Shown here: positions 48,590 to 58,784 of the stretch, piece by piece | How the letters are laid out: each line of letters opens with the position of its first letter | Position numbering within the stretch: the first letter of the stretch is position 1 | Origin: Siphonodentalium dalli | Lineage: Eukaryota > Mollusca > Scaphopoda > Gadilida > Siphonodentaliidae | Direction: 5' to 3' | Length of the DNA stretch: 64,000 bases | NCBI GenBank assembly: GCA_032622095.1 | Contig: CP136065.1 | Span: 95,551,343 to 95,615,342, forward strand | The notes under the pieces: generated by a model | Database searches by the model: none | What the model was told of the DNA's origin: nothing | The model's input: the letters and a program-made list of their open reading frames with translations, nothing else | Program-made: the position numbers and the translations under genes

Positions 48590-50238
48590 TTATCACACAG
48601 TCATTACATATATACATACACACCACATACATAACAATATAGTGACCCACTGTATACATGTACACCTGACCCATGACCACCCATTATCACACAGTCATTA
48701 CATATATACATACGCACCACATACATAACAATATAGTGACCCACTGTATACATGTACACCTGACCCATGACCACGGATGACCATACAGCCACCCGTCACA
48801 TCGGGTATACTCCTAAACATGACCCATAACCATATAGTCACTCCTTGTATACCCATTCATCTCACCATTGGCCATAAGGTCATCATCCCTGTATACCTAT
48901 TATCCAAACTCATGGTCAAATATACAATCAATATATACATCAACACCACAACAATGACCATAAAGTCACTCCGATATACATATGCACATCACCAATGGCC
49001 ATATAGCCACTCGCTTCATACACATACCATCACCCATGTTACCTGGTATACTCCTTCACCTGACCTATGGCCATATAGTCACCCCATTCATACACGATCA
49101 TGGTCAATCCTTGGATACATATTCACCTCAACATTGGCCATGTCAATCCCTGTATCCCTATTTGTCACACCATAGCCGAATAGCCACTCAAGATATACTA
49201 ATACACCACAGCCATGTCAGTATAGTCACTCCATGTATGCATATGCACCTCATCCATGGCCATATAGCCACTCGCTATATACACGTATCCCTCGCCCATG
49301 ACAATAAAGCAACACGTGTGTGTACTGGTATAACCTACACACGACGATACCGACACTAGTCACCAAACAGGAACACCAGGTACATGTATACTCATACGCC
49401 TGTCACTCCCTGTATAGATGTTCATTACATTTATGATCATACAGTCACTACTTGTATACCTACATGTAATCATCTCACCATTAACCATACGGTCACTACC
49501 TGTATACCTATTCGACACTCATAGTCATATAATCACTCGATATACATATGCAGCCCACCCTAGACCATAAATTCACTCCAGGTATACATGTAAACCTCAC
49601 TAATGGCCATTCAGCCCTTCCAGATATACAAAAAACCCACACATACGACCACTCAAACAATCCATACTTGCATACACACCTCACAAATGACAATTCAGCA
49701 ATTTACTGTATAATCATACATGATAATACAGATAAGCCATATACACCCACCAATGATAATACATCCACGAGATATATAAATAAATATCCCACCCGTTACC
49801 ACAAGGACACTTCATATGTACCCACACGCTCGATAATGTCCACCCAGCTTACTCCAGGTATTCATATTCAATCATGACCGTACAGTCATTCCATGTATAC
49901 CTATACACATTACCCGTAACCATAAAATCACTACCTATTTATCCACACACCGCATCCATGATTATACAGACAACGCATGTACATCCCACCCATGACCTTA
50001 CAGTCACTCCATATATACATACTCAACACATAGATGACCATGTAGCTATATCCATACACCACACCAATAACCATACAGGCACACCGGGTGCACCCGTACT
50101 GGATATACACAACCATACACCATAGTCACTCCATACATACCGATTCACCTCACATCTGACCATGACCTCTCCCTGTATACCTAGATGCATCTTACCATGG
50201 ACAACCCACTCATAACCATATAGTCACTCATTGTATAC
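48590..50238 (-). repeat. FB1 satellite, reverse arm (complete copy, part 1)
   Basis: Collinear with 1325-2824. It contains a local ~115-bp tandem duplication at about 48585-48775 (the CCCATTATCACACAGTCATT block occurs twice) that the copy at the window start lacks. Confidence 0.75.
50233..50238 (+). other. palindrome target-site duplication GTATAC (left)
   Basis: GTATAC precedes the element here and follows it at 61486-61491; the unoccupied FB1 copies have it once (2819-2824, 11944-11949). A 7-bp reading (TGTATAC) is also possible because T precedes both copies. Confidence 0.9.
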
Positions 50239-50505
50239 AGAAGAAGATAGAGCGTCTCGTTCGCGCCACATCTAAAAATAGAATCTTTGGGGTCTAAAAT
50301 TGGTTGTACTAAAATATTCCCAAAATATCAAAACCCAAAAAAAAATTTCAAAACTTCAAAAATTTATTTTTTCCAAAAAATTTCAAAACCCTAAAATTAA
50401 TTTTTTCCACAAAAAAATTCAAAACCCCCAAATTTCAAAAAAAGAAAAAATTTCAAAACCCTCAAAATTATTTCTCTAAAAAAAAGTTTAAATAAAAAAT
50501 TTATA
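50239..50505 (+). repeat. palindrome terminal block, left (T)
   Basis: A GC-richer tip (AGCGTCTCGTTCGCGCC) is followed by TCTAAAAATAGAATCTTTGG, GGTTGTACTAAAATATTCCC and TTTCAAAACTTC-like runs. The same order recurs in the same orientation beside the palindrome centre (55646-55820). The mirrored block is 61222-61485. Confidence 0.85.
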
Positions 50506-51628
50506 ACGAGTTTTTTCGGTTTCTGATAATCTCGATATTAAAAAATATCGAATGTTAAATTATTTGCGCGTAATATCTTTCGTTATTTTTTTGTTCAACC
50601 AATGTTTCAATGTATTTATTAATCGATGTTTAGAAATATCTTTATACCAATTATATGTGTATGGACAGTCGCTGTAATGTTGGACATTGTGACCAACGGT
50701 ATGAATGCATACATTCCAGTGTTTAACGGACGCAGTTCATATAATTGTCATACCTGAAAATAGACACCATTACTTTTTACATAAATAATAAAGAGCGTTT
50801 ATTCTTTACTTATCTCTATATGAAGTTATTGAGTATATGACAGGCGTGTATTTTCGTCAATTATTGGAAGTATTGAAATGTACTATGTTGAATCCCTAAC
50901 GGTCGAAAATTGTAAGGCGAAATTACAACCCCCCAGAATGAACTGTCATATTGAATGAGTGATGATTTAATCTCAGCCATTTTTACATGGAACATGAGCG
51001 ATGTACACGCAATCACACACGCCACATTGGTGTTAACAATGTGTCTTTCACACCTTTGCTTTACCAAATGAATTCTATTATTTCCCCGGTCACAGCTATA
51101 TGGTATTCAGAAAACATATCGATTTGAGCAGAAATAGTTGTTTAACGGGTTAGTATCAATTAAGGTTGATAAACTGTGTCATTCACACGATAATTAGTTA
51201 GCCAAAAACATGCATACATATTACGTCAGGTCGTGAGACACTCAATTATACAAATTGCTTTGACTGTGGAATGTAAGGACCTTTAACTTATTTATCGATC
51301 TAAAGGGACACTCATTATGAATGAATGTTAACAATACAAGCGCACGAATGAAGAGCGTTGAACATATACGAAATTACTACACGAATGAATTGAACCTTGA
51401 AATTTATATTTTCATATCTTACCAACAACAGCTACAGACATAATCATAGTATTATACTGTCTTGCATGTACACACGCTATGACATCATTAAAGGCGGACA
51501 ATCCACTCACGGTGTGACAACAGATACGGACATAGGCATGGTGTTATACAGTCTTCTATGTACCCACGCTATGACACCATTAACGTACATTGGATGTTAG
51601 GTATATGACTCTTGAGTATGTACCGATC
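50506..51628 (-). other. unique part of left arm, no confident gene
   Basis: A 68-codon frame at 50861-51067 (-) lacks an ATG (it opens on TTG) and any family signature. 51312-51585 is a diverged direct duplicate of 53886-54172. The mirrored region is 60099-61221. Confidence 0.5.
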
Positions 51629-53004
51629 AATGAGCAAATGAGCAAAAAACTGAGCAAATGAGCAAGAAAATGAGCAAATGAGCAATAAAAATGAGCAAAT
51701 GAGCATAAAAATGAGCAAATGAGCAAGAAAATGAGCAAATGAGCAAGAAAATGAGCAAATGAGCAATAAAAATGAGCAAATGAGCAAGAAAATGAGCAAA
51801 TGAGCAAGAAAATGAGCAAATGAGCATAAAAATGAGCAAATGAGCAAAAAAATGAGCAAATGAGCAATAAAAATGAGCAAATGAGCAAGAAAATGAGCAA
51901 ATGAGCAAGAAAATGAGCAAATGAGCAATAAAAATGAGCAAATGAGCAAAAAAATGAGCAAATGAGCAAATAAATGAGCAAATGAGCAAGAAAATGAGCA
52001 AATGAGCAATAAAAATGAGCAAATGAGCAAATAAATGAGCAAATGAGCAATAAAAATGAGCAAATGAGCAAAAAAATGAGCAAATGAGCAATAAAAATGA
52101 GCAAATGAGCAAATAAATGAGCAAATGAGCAATAAAAATGAGCAAATGAGCAAAAAACTGAGCAAATGAGCAAGAAAATGAGCAAATGAGCAATAAAAAT
52201 GAGCAAATGAGCATAAAAATGAGCAAATGAGCAAGAAAATGAGCAAATGAGCAAGAAAATGAGCAAATGAGCAATAAAAATGAGCAAATGAGCAAGAAAA
52301 TGAGCAAATGAGCAAGAAAATGAGCAAATGAGCATAAAAATGAGCAAATGAGCAAAAAAATGAGCAAATGAGCAATAAAAATGAGCAAATGAGCAAGAAA
52401 ATGAGCAAATGAGCAAGAAAATGAGCAAATGAGCAATAAAAATGAGCAAATGAGCAAAAAAATGAGCAAATGAGCAAGGAAATGAGCAAATGAGCAATAA
52501 AAATGAGCAAATGAGCAAATAAATGAGCAAATGAGCAAGAAAATGAGCAAATGAGCAATAAAAATGAGCAAATGAGCAAATAATTGAGCAAATGAGCAAT
52601 AAAAATGAGCAAATGAGCAAATAAATGAGCAAATGAGCAAAAAAATGAGCAAATGAGCAAATAAATGAGCAAATGAGCAATAAAAATGAGCAAATGAGCA
52701 AAAAAATGAGCAAATGAGCAATAAAAATGAGCAAATGAGCAAAAAAATGAGCAAATGAGCAAATAAATGAGCAAATGAGCAATAAAAATGAGCAAATGAG
52801 CAAAAAAATGAGCAAATGAGCAATAAAAATGAGCAAATGAGCAAATAAATGAGCAAATGAGCAAAAAAATGAGCAAATGAGCAAATAAATGAGCAAATGA
52901 GCAAGAAAATGAGCAAATGAGCAAATAAATGAGCAAATGAGCAAAAAAATGAGCAATAAAATGAGCAAATGAGCAATAAAAATGAGCAAATGAGCAAAAA
53001 AATG
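51629..53004 (+). repeat. ATGAGCAA minisatellite, left arm
   Basis: Units of about 19-21 bp (AAATGAGCAAATGAGCAA plus a variable AT spacer), about 68 copies, 1,376 bp. Frames of 455-514 codons on the minus strand (Leu/Ile/Phe/Cys/Ser/Ala/His) are open because neither unit nor spacer contains a stop in that direction; three overlapping frames are open at once, which marks them as repeat translation. Confidence 0.95.
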
Positions 53005-54290
53005 GGCATACCTGTATGTAGGCCTACCAGTGGATGAATAGTCTGCCGGAGAAGTACTGTGTAGACAGGTCTTGTCAGTAAGAGAGTCAGACGATAAGTG
53101 AAGGCTCGGCTATTAAAACATAGTAATGCGATAGCGAACATCAAACGAGTCTGCGCACGCATATCTGTCAAAGGATACGATGGCAGTCATTGGTCAATTT
53201 ATCCCCGGTGTCAGCTCAGTACCCAATCGGGACGAAGCCGAAGGTCAACTCATTTTTTTTTTGCTCATTATAGTACGTCACTTGGACATTTTATCAGTTT
53301 ATCACGTGATCACTAAATGTGGCAATCGGGTATCCACCGATGCCTGCAATTTATTATTTATAATAATTGGACTCATTGATCTCACGTAAATAATACTCTT
53401 AGTTGTTCCAATAAAATAGTTATCAAATTCGATCACCAATAGATTTGACTGTGGAATATAATGACCTTTAACTTATTTATCGATCTATGTTAGAACATGG
53501 TCTTAACAAAAAACTTGACCATAACAAAAATTACCTTACATTTATGCATGAATCTAATTAGACCATACGTAAATATTGTCAGCTTATCGTCTGATGAGCA
53601 AATCCGATGTTTATCAAAAATAGTACAACTTCCAGTTGGTAATTACTCTTACGAATGAAGAGCGTTGAACATATACGAAATTACTACACGAATGAACTGA
53701 AATTTATATTTTCACATCTTACCAACAACAGATACAGACATAGTCATAGTGTTATACTATCTTACATGTACCCATGCTATGACATCATTCGAAGGGGCAA
53801 TACACTCAAGGAGTTAAAGTGACACGAAACAAGGGACGTGATGTAATATTGGTGTTTGAATCTTAAAGGAACACAAGACACTCTAAAGGGACACTCATTA
53901 TGAATGAATGTTAACAATACAAGCGCACGAATGAAGAGCGTTGAACATATACGAAATTACTACACGAATGAATTGAACCTTGAAATTTATATTTGACATC
54001 TTACCAACAACAGCTACATGCATTATCATAGGGTTATACTGTCTTGCATATACACACGCTATGACATCATTAAAGGCGGACAATCCACTCACGGTGTGAC
54101 AACAGATACAGACATAGGCATAGTGTTATACAGTCTTCTATGTACCAATGCTATGACATAATTAAAGGGGGATAATACACGCACGGTGTGGAATGTTAAA
54201 GTGACACGCGGTAAGGGACGTGATGTAATATTGGTGAAACCCCCTCCCCACTTATAGATATATAACGAAGACGAGAATAACATGTTGATG
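53005..54290 (-). other. unique and internally duplicated part of left arm
   Basis: Contains two further copies of the GAAGAGCGTTGAACATATAC block (53655-53830 and 53925-54172). Mirrored at 57499-58784. No gene is recognised. Confidence 0.5.
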
Positions 54291-54293
54291 AAG

Positions 54294-54299
54294 TTTATT
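54294..54299 (-). promoter_or_regulatory. polyadenylation hexamer for the left-arm gene block
   Basis: AATAAA on the minus strand, a few nucleotides after the stop of the zinc-finger ORF. Confidence 0.6.
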
Positions 54300-54304
54300 G
54301 AAAT

Positions 54305-54874
54305 TTAATCATTGTCTGAATCTTCGACCGTTAGATTTACTTCTAAGAGTTTCTTGAATTTTCTCATCGCTTCATCTGCAGCCCATTCATTATTATATCC
54401 GTGTTTGGTCAGTTTGACCATTTTCTTCATGATCATGGTATGTATGCGTGATGTTTTCAATCGATACTGGTATTCTATTAATCGTCTATAACTTTTGAGA
54501 AACAGAGCAAACTCTGTGTCGATGGTATCCTCTTTTCCCGACATGCTCTCATCTCCCGAAATGCTCTCTTCTTCTTTCACATCATTGGTGACGCGTTTCA
54601 TCATACTTTTGAATGTGTCCATCTCGTTGACACATCGCGCAGCTTTCTTAAGACCGAATACCGTTCTACTACCGACGCCATTACCATCTTCTGAATCTGA
54701 TAGCGTTCCACGTTCATCTTCATCTGAATCTAGAACCGCTTCGTCAGATTCATCGGTATCTTCTCCGAAGAGAGTTGGTTTTGTCTCGGACATAACTCCG
54801 TGTTTAATCTGTTTATGTCTTTGTAGATTGTAGTTCGTCGATAAAATAATGCCACATAAATCACACCCGTGCAT
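54305..54874 (-). CDS. C2H2 zinc-finger acidic protein, left-arm copy
   Basis: Exact mirror of 56915-57484, 189 residues. Residues 4-25 form one C2H2 finger (C4, C7, H20, H25; spacing 2-12-4). Residues ~36-65 are strongly acidic (Asp/Glu/Ser), ~95-120 acidic again, and ~125-180 form a likely helical, Lys/Arg-rich region. ATG start, overlapping the end of the preceding ORF by 14 nt. The function is unknown; a DNA- or capsid-associated role is conceivable in a Polinton-like context. Keeping a 189-codon frame identical in both arms suggests function or recent duplication. Confidence 0.6.
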   Translation of the reverse strand: MHGCDLCGIILSTNYNLQRHKQIKHGVMSETKPTLFGEDTDESDEAVLDSDEDERGTLSDSEDGNGVGSRTVFGLKKAARCVNEMDTFKSMMKRVTNDVKEEESISGDESMSGKEDTIDTEFALFLKSYRRLIEYQYRLKTSRIHTMIMKKMVKLTKHGYNNEWAADEAMRKFKKLLEVNLTVEDSDND

Positions 54875-55055
54875 TATCGCGAATTATTGGAAGAACCATC
54901 ACTCTTATAAGTAGCGATAAAAAGAGAGAATAAGGTGCGGTATACAACCGTCGCTCTAAGAGTACGTTCGTCCCGGGGCTAGGGTATAGATATTTGACCG
55001 CCGGTGATTCAATTAATGCCAATTTATCAGTATGGTACTCTATGTATTCATTCAT
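54861..55055 (-). CDS. small ORF of 64 codons, left-arm copy
   Basis: Mirror of 56734-56928. It begins with ATG 7 nt after the preceding stop and overlaps the zinc-finger ORF. No domain is recognised; the C-terminal half is hydrophobic (SLFLSLLIRVMVLP). It could be a real micro-protein or a remnant of a longer gene. Confidence 0.4.
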   Translation of the reverse strand: MNEYIEYHTDKLALIESPAVKYLYPSPGTNVLLERRLYTAPYSLFLSLLIRVMVLPIIRDNARV

Positions 55056-55062
55056 GATTTGG

Positions 55063-55389
55063 CTAATCGTATGACACTGCTCTTTTCATTTTCTTCTTAT
55101 TATTATTAGACAAACCTCCATCAGACACTCTCTTGTTGGTTTGTTTGGACGCTTTACGTGTGTTTGTCAACTTATTTGCTGCAACTTCAGCCTTAGCCAT
55201 TTCAATCGCTTGAGCGATGGGTGTCACCACGTTAATAAGTGGTTTTAGAACGTCTTCTTCACTATCACTAGTTTTAGTTTTGTCAATAAAGTATCGACCC
55301 TGATTATCTGGCATTAACTTCCCATCAACCATATCTCTGAAATGTTTTCTCCACATTTCAATATCTGCTGGAATATACGGGATCGACAT
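55063..55389 (-). CDS. small basic-tailed protein of 108 residues, left-arm copy
   Basis: Mirror of 56400-56726. Starts MSIPYIPADIEMWRKHF; middle is mixed, C-terminus is Lys/Arg/Asn-rich (residues ~75-105). Short proteins of this general kind occur in Polinton/adintovirus-type elements, but I cannot name a family with confidence. Confidence 0.55.
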   Translation of the reverse strand: MSIPYIPADIEMWRKHFRDMVDGKLMPDNQGRYFIDKTKTSDSEEDVLKPLINVVTPIAQAIEMAKAEVAANKLTNTRKASKQTNKRVSDGGLSNNNKKKMKRAVSYD

Positions 55390-55449
55390 GTTTCTTCAAA
55401 ATGTACAAGTCACTCTTTTTTCTGCATTTTATTTTAGAAAGTTTATCGC

Positions 55450-55459
55450 CTCTTATAAA
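55450..55459 (-). promoter_or_regulatory. TATA-like box before the left-arm gene block
   Basis: TTTATAAGAG on the minus strand, about 60 nt upstream of the ATG at 55389; mirrored at 56330-56339. Confidence 0.4.
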
Positions 55460-55645
55460 AATCGATTATTGGCCATGAATGCCAAATGCACCATGATAGT
55501 TATCGATGTCAATAATGCGTTTCGTTGAGATCTTGATTGAGTATGCACCAATCAATGAGCAAATAAATGAGCAAGCAGGATGTTATGTCGCTTGGTGGCG
55601 GAGGTAGCATCACCAAATTACCCTCTGGGGACCTCATTCTGCCAT

Positions 55646-55820
55646 CTAAAAATAGAATCTTTGGGTCTAAAATTGGTTGTACTAAAATATTCCCAAAAAC
55701 CCAAAACTTCAAAAATTTCAAAAAACTTCAAAAATTTCAAAAAATTTCAAAAACTTCAAAAATTTCAAAAACTTCAAAAATTTCAAAAAACTTCAAAAAT
55801 TTCAAAAACTTCAAAAATAA
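55646..55820 (+). repeat. internal copy of the terminal block beside the centre (T')
   Basis: TCTAAAAATAGAATCTTTGG, then GGTTGTACTAAAATATTCCC, then repeated ACTTCAAAAATTTCAAAA, in the same orientation as the left terminus. It therefore makes each arm end in direct copies of one block. Mirrored at 55969-56143. Confidence 0.85.
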
Positions 55821-55822
55821 GA

Positions 55823-55932
55823 CCCCGGCGGCGGAGGCGGCGGCGGCGCCGCCGCCGGTATTTTACTGCGGGGTCCGCCGGCGGCGGACCCCGGCGGCGG
55901 CGGCGGAGGCACCGCCGCCGCAGTAAAATACC

Positions 55933-55963
<31 letters not shown>

Positions 55964-55966
55964 GGG
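55823..55966. repeat. GC-rich nested-hairpin centre of the palindrome
   Basis: About 144 bp of mostly GGC/CCG repeats between AAGACCCC and GGGGTCTT. Inner arms GGTATTTTACTGCGG and CCGCAGTAAAATACC enclose an asymmetric loop with its own hairpin (GGTCCGCC / GGCGGACC near 55875-55893). Base composition is opposite to the AT-rich arms. Proline/alanine/arginine-rich frames here are repeat translation. Confidence 0.9.
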
Positions 55967-55968
55967 TC

Positions 55969-56143
55969 TTATTTTTGAAGTTTTTGAAATTTTTGAAGTT
56001 TTTTGAAATTTTTGAAGTTTTTGAAATTTTTGAAGTTTTTGAAATTTTTTGAAATTTTTGAAGTTTTTTGAAATTTTTGAAGTTTTGGGTTTTTGGGAAT
56101 ATTTTAGTACAACCAATTTTAGACCCAAAGATTCTATTTTTAG
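55969..56143 (-). repeat. internal copy of the terminal block beside the centre (mirror)
   Basis: Reverse complement of 55646-55820. Confidence 0.85.
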
Positions 56144-56329
56144 ATGGCAGAATGAGGTCCCCAGAGGGTAATTTGGTGATGCTACCTCCGCCACCAAGCG
56201 ACATAACATCCTGCTTGCTCATTTATTTGCTCATTGATTGGTGCATACTCAATCAAGATCTCAACGAAACGCATTATTGACATCGATAACTATCATGGTG
56301 CATTTGGCATTCATGGCCAATAATCGATT

Positions 56330-56339
56330 TTTATAAGAG
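56330..56339 (+). promoter_or_regulatory. TATA-like box before the right-arm gene block
   Basis: TTTATAAGAG about 60 nt upstream of the ATG at 56400. Confidence 0.4.
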
Positions 56340-56399
56340 GCGATAAACTTTCTAAAATAAAATGCAGAAAAAAGAGTGACTTGTACATTTTGAAGAAAC

Positions 56400-56726
56400 A
56401 TGTCGATCCCGTATATTCCAGCAGATATTGAAATGTGGAGAAAACATTTCAGAGATATGGTTGATGGGAAGTTAATGCCAGATAATCAGGGTCGATACTT
56501 TATTGACAAAACTAAAACTAGTGATAGTGAAGAAGACGTTCTAAAACCACTTATTAACGTGGTGACACCCATCGCTCAAGCGATTGAAATGGCTAAGGCT
56601 GAAGTTGCAGCAAATAAGTTGACAAACACACGTAAAGCGTCCAAACAAACCAACAAGAGAGTGTCTGATGGAGGTTTGTCTAATAATAATAAGAAGAAAA
56701 TGAAAAGAGCAGTGTCATACGATTAG
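56400..56726 (+). CDS. small basic-tailed protein of 108 residues, right-arm copy
   Basis: First of three tightly packed ORFs. ATG start. Residues 1-35 contain W13 and aromatic/charged residues, 40-48 are acidic (SDSEED), ~50-72 likely helical and Ala-rich, ~75-105 basic with KKKMKR. The basic tail suggests nucleic-acid binding. No named family is recognised. Identical to the left-arm copy at 55063-55389. Confidence 0.55.
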   Translation: MSIPYIPADIEMWRKHFRDMVDGKLMPDNQGRYFIDKTKTSDSEEDVLKPLINVVTPIAQAIEMAKAEVAANKLTNTRKASKQTNKRVSDGGLSNNNKKKMKRAVSYD

Positions 56727-56733
56727 CCAAATC

Positions 56734-56928
56734 ATGAATGAATACATAGAGTACCATACTGATAAATTGGCATTAATTGAATCACCGGCGGTCAAATATC
56801 TATACCCTAGCCCCGGGACGAACGTACTCTTAGAGCGACGGTTGTATACCGCACCTTATTCTCTCTTTTTATCGCTACTTATAAGAGTGATGGTTCTTCC
56901 AATAATTCGCGATAATGCACGGGTGTGA
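56734..56928 (+). CDS. small ORF of 64 codons, right-arm copy
   Basis: ATG 7 nt after the previous stop; its end overlaps the zinc-finger ORF by 14 nt, giving a virus-like compact arrangement. No homology is recognised. Confidence 0.4.
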   Translation: MNEYIEYHTDKLALIESPAVKYLYPSPGTNVLLERRLYTAPYSLFLSLLIRVMVLPIIRDNARV

Positions 56929-57484
56929 TTTATGTGGCATTATTTTATCGACGAACTACAATCTACAAAGACATAAACAGATTAAACACGGAGTTATGTC
57001 CGAGACAAAACCAACTCTCTTCGGAGAAGATACCGATGAATCTGACGAAGCGGTTCTAGATTCAGATGAAGATGAACGTGGAACGCTATCAGATTCAGAA
57101 GATGGTAATGGCGTCGGTAGTAGAACGGTATTCGGTCTTAAGAAAGCTGCGCGATGTGTCAACGAGATGGACACATTCAAAAGTATGATGAAACGCGTCA
57201 CCAATGATGTGAAAGAAGAAGAGAGCATTTCGGGAGATGAGAGCATGTCGGGAAAAGAGGATACCATCGACACAGAGTTTGCTCTGTTTCTCAAAAGTTA
57301 TAGACGATTAATAGAATACCAGTATCGATTGAAAACATCACGCATACATACCATGATCATGAAGAAAATGGTCAAACTGACCAAACACGGATATAATAAT
57401 GAATGGGCTGCAGATGAAGCGATGAGAAAATTCAAGAAACTCTTAGAAGTAAATCTAACGGTCGAAGATTCAGACAATGATTAA
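56915..57484 (+). CDS. C2H2 zinc-finger acidic protein, right-arm copy
   Basis: 189 residues; single C2H2 finger at residues 4-25, then acidic low-complexity stretches and a basic helical C-terminal third ending in VEDSDND. Identical in frame to 54305-54874. AATAAA follows 5 nt after the stop, so the polyadenylation signal fits this gene closely. The role is not known. Confidence 0.6.
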   Translation: MHGCDLCGIILSTNYNLQRHKQIKHGVMSETKPTLFGEDTDESDEAVLDSDEDERGTLSDSEDGNGVGSRTVFGLKKAARCVNEMDTFKSMMKRVTNDVKEEESISGDESMSGKEDTIDTEFALFLKSYRRLIEYQYRLKTSRIHTMIMKKMVKLTKHGYNNEWAADEAMRKFKKLLEVNLTVEDSDND

Positions 57485-57489
57485 ATTTC

Positions 57490-57495
57490 AATAAA
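57490..57495 (+). promoter_or_regulatory. polyadenylation hexamer for the right-arm gene block
   Basis: AATAAA starting 5 nt past the zinc-finger ORF stop; mirrored on the other arm. Confidence 0.6.
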
Positions 57496-57498
57496 CTT

Positions 57499-58784
57499 CA
57501 TCAACATGTTATTCTCGTCTTCGTTATATATCTATAAGTGGGGAGGGGGTTTCACCAATATTACATCACGTCCCTTACCGCGTGTCACTTTAACATTCCA
57601 CACCGTGCGTGTATTATCCCCCTTTAATTATGTCATAGCATTGGTACATAGAAGACTGTATAACACTATGCCTATGTCTGTATCTGTTGTCACACCGTGA
57701 GTGGATTGTCCGCCTTTAATGATGTCATAGCGTGTGTATATGCAAGACAGTATAACCCTATGATAATGCATGTAGCTGTTGTTGGTAAGATGTGAAATAT
57801 AAATTTCAAGGTTCAATTCATTCGTGTAGTAATTTCGTATATGTTCAACGCTCTTCATTCGTGCGCTTGTATTGTTAACATTCATTCATAATGAGTGTCC
57901 CTTTAGAGTGTCTTGTGTTCCTTTAAGATTCAAACACCAATATTACATCACGTCCCTTGTTTCGTGTCACTTTAACTCCTTGAGTGTATTGCCCCTTCGA
58001 ATGATGTCATAGCATGGGTACATGTAAGATAGTATAACACTATGACTATGTCTGTATCTGTTGTTGGTAAGATGTGAAAATATAAATTTCAGTTCATTCG
58101 TGTAGTAATTTCGTATATGTTCAACGCTCTTCATTCGTAAGAGTAATTACCAACTGGAAGTTGTACTATTTTTGATAAACATCGGATTTGCTCATCAGAC
58201 GATAAGCTGACAATATTTACGTATGGTCTAATTAGATTCATGCATAAATGTAAGGTAATTTTTGTTATGGTCAAGTTTTTTGTTAAGACCATGTTCTAAC
58301 ATAGATCGATAAATAAGTTAAAGGTCATTATATTCCACAGTCAAATCTATTGGTGATCGAATTTGATAACTATTTTATTGGAACAACTAAGAGTATTATT
58401 TACGTGAGATCAATGAGTCCAATTATTATAAATAATAAATTGCAGGCATCGGTGGATACCCGATTGCCACATTTAGTGATCACGTGATAAACTGATAAAA
58501 TGTCCAAGTGACGTACTATAATGAGCAAAAAAAAAATGAGTTGACCTTCGGCTTCGTCCCGATTGGGTACTGAGCTGACACCGGGGATAAATTGACCAAT
58601 GACTGCCATCGTATCCTTTGACAGATATGCGTGCGCAGACTCGTTTGATGTTCGCTATCGCATTACTATGTTTTAATAGCCGAGCCTTCACTTATCGTCT
58701 GACTCTCTTACTGACAAGACCTGTCTACACAGTACTTCTCCGGCAGACTATTCATCCACTGGTAGGCCTACATACAGGTATGCC
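57499..58784 (+). other. unique and internally duplicated part of right arm
   Basis: Reverse complement of 53005-54290. No gene is recognised. Confidence 0.5.

Noticed and set aside
51569-53171. Frames of 455-514 codons (Leu/Ile/Phe/Cys/Ser-rich, membrane-like) in the left arm and the matching 415-509-codon frames at 58618-60158
   Set aside because: They translate the ATGAGCAA minisatellite; three frames on one strand are open simultaneously and the product is a simple repeat. The longest opens on a non-ATG codon.
55567-56222. 119- and 132-codon Arg/Pro/Ala-rich frames across the palindrome centre
   Set aside because: Composed of TTCAAAAA repeats followed by GGC repeats; mirrored on both strands.
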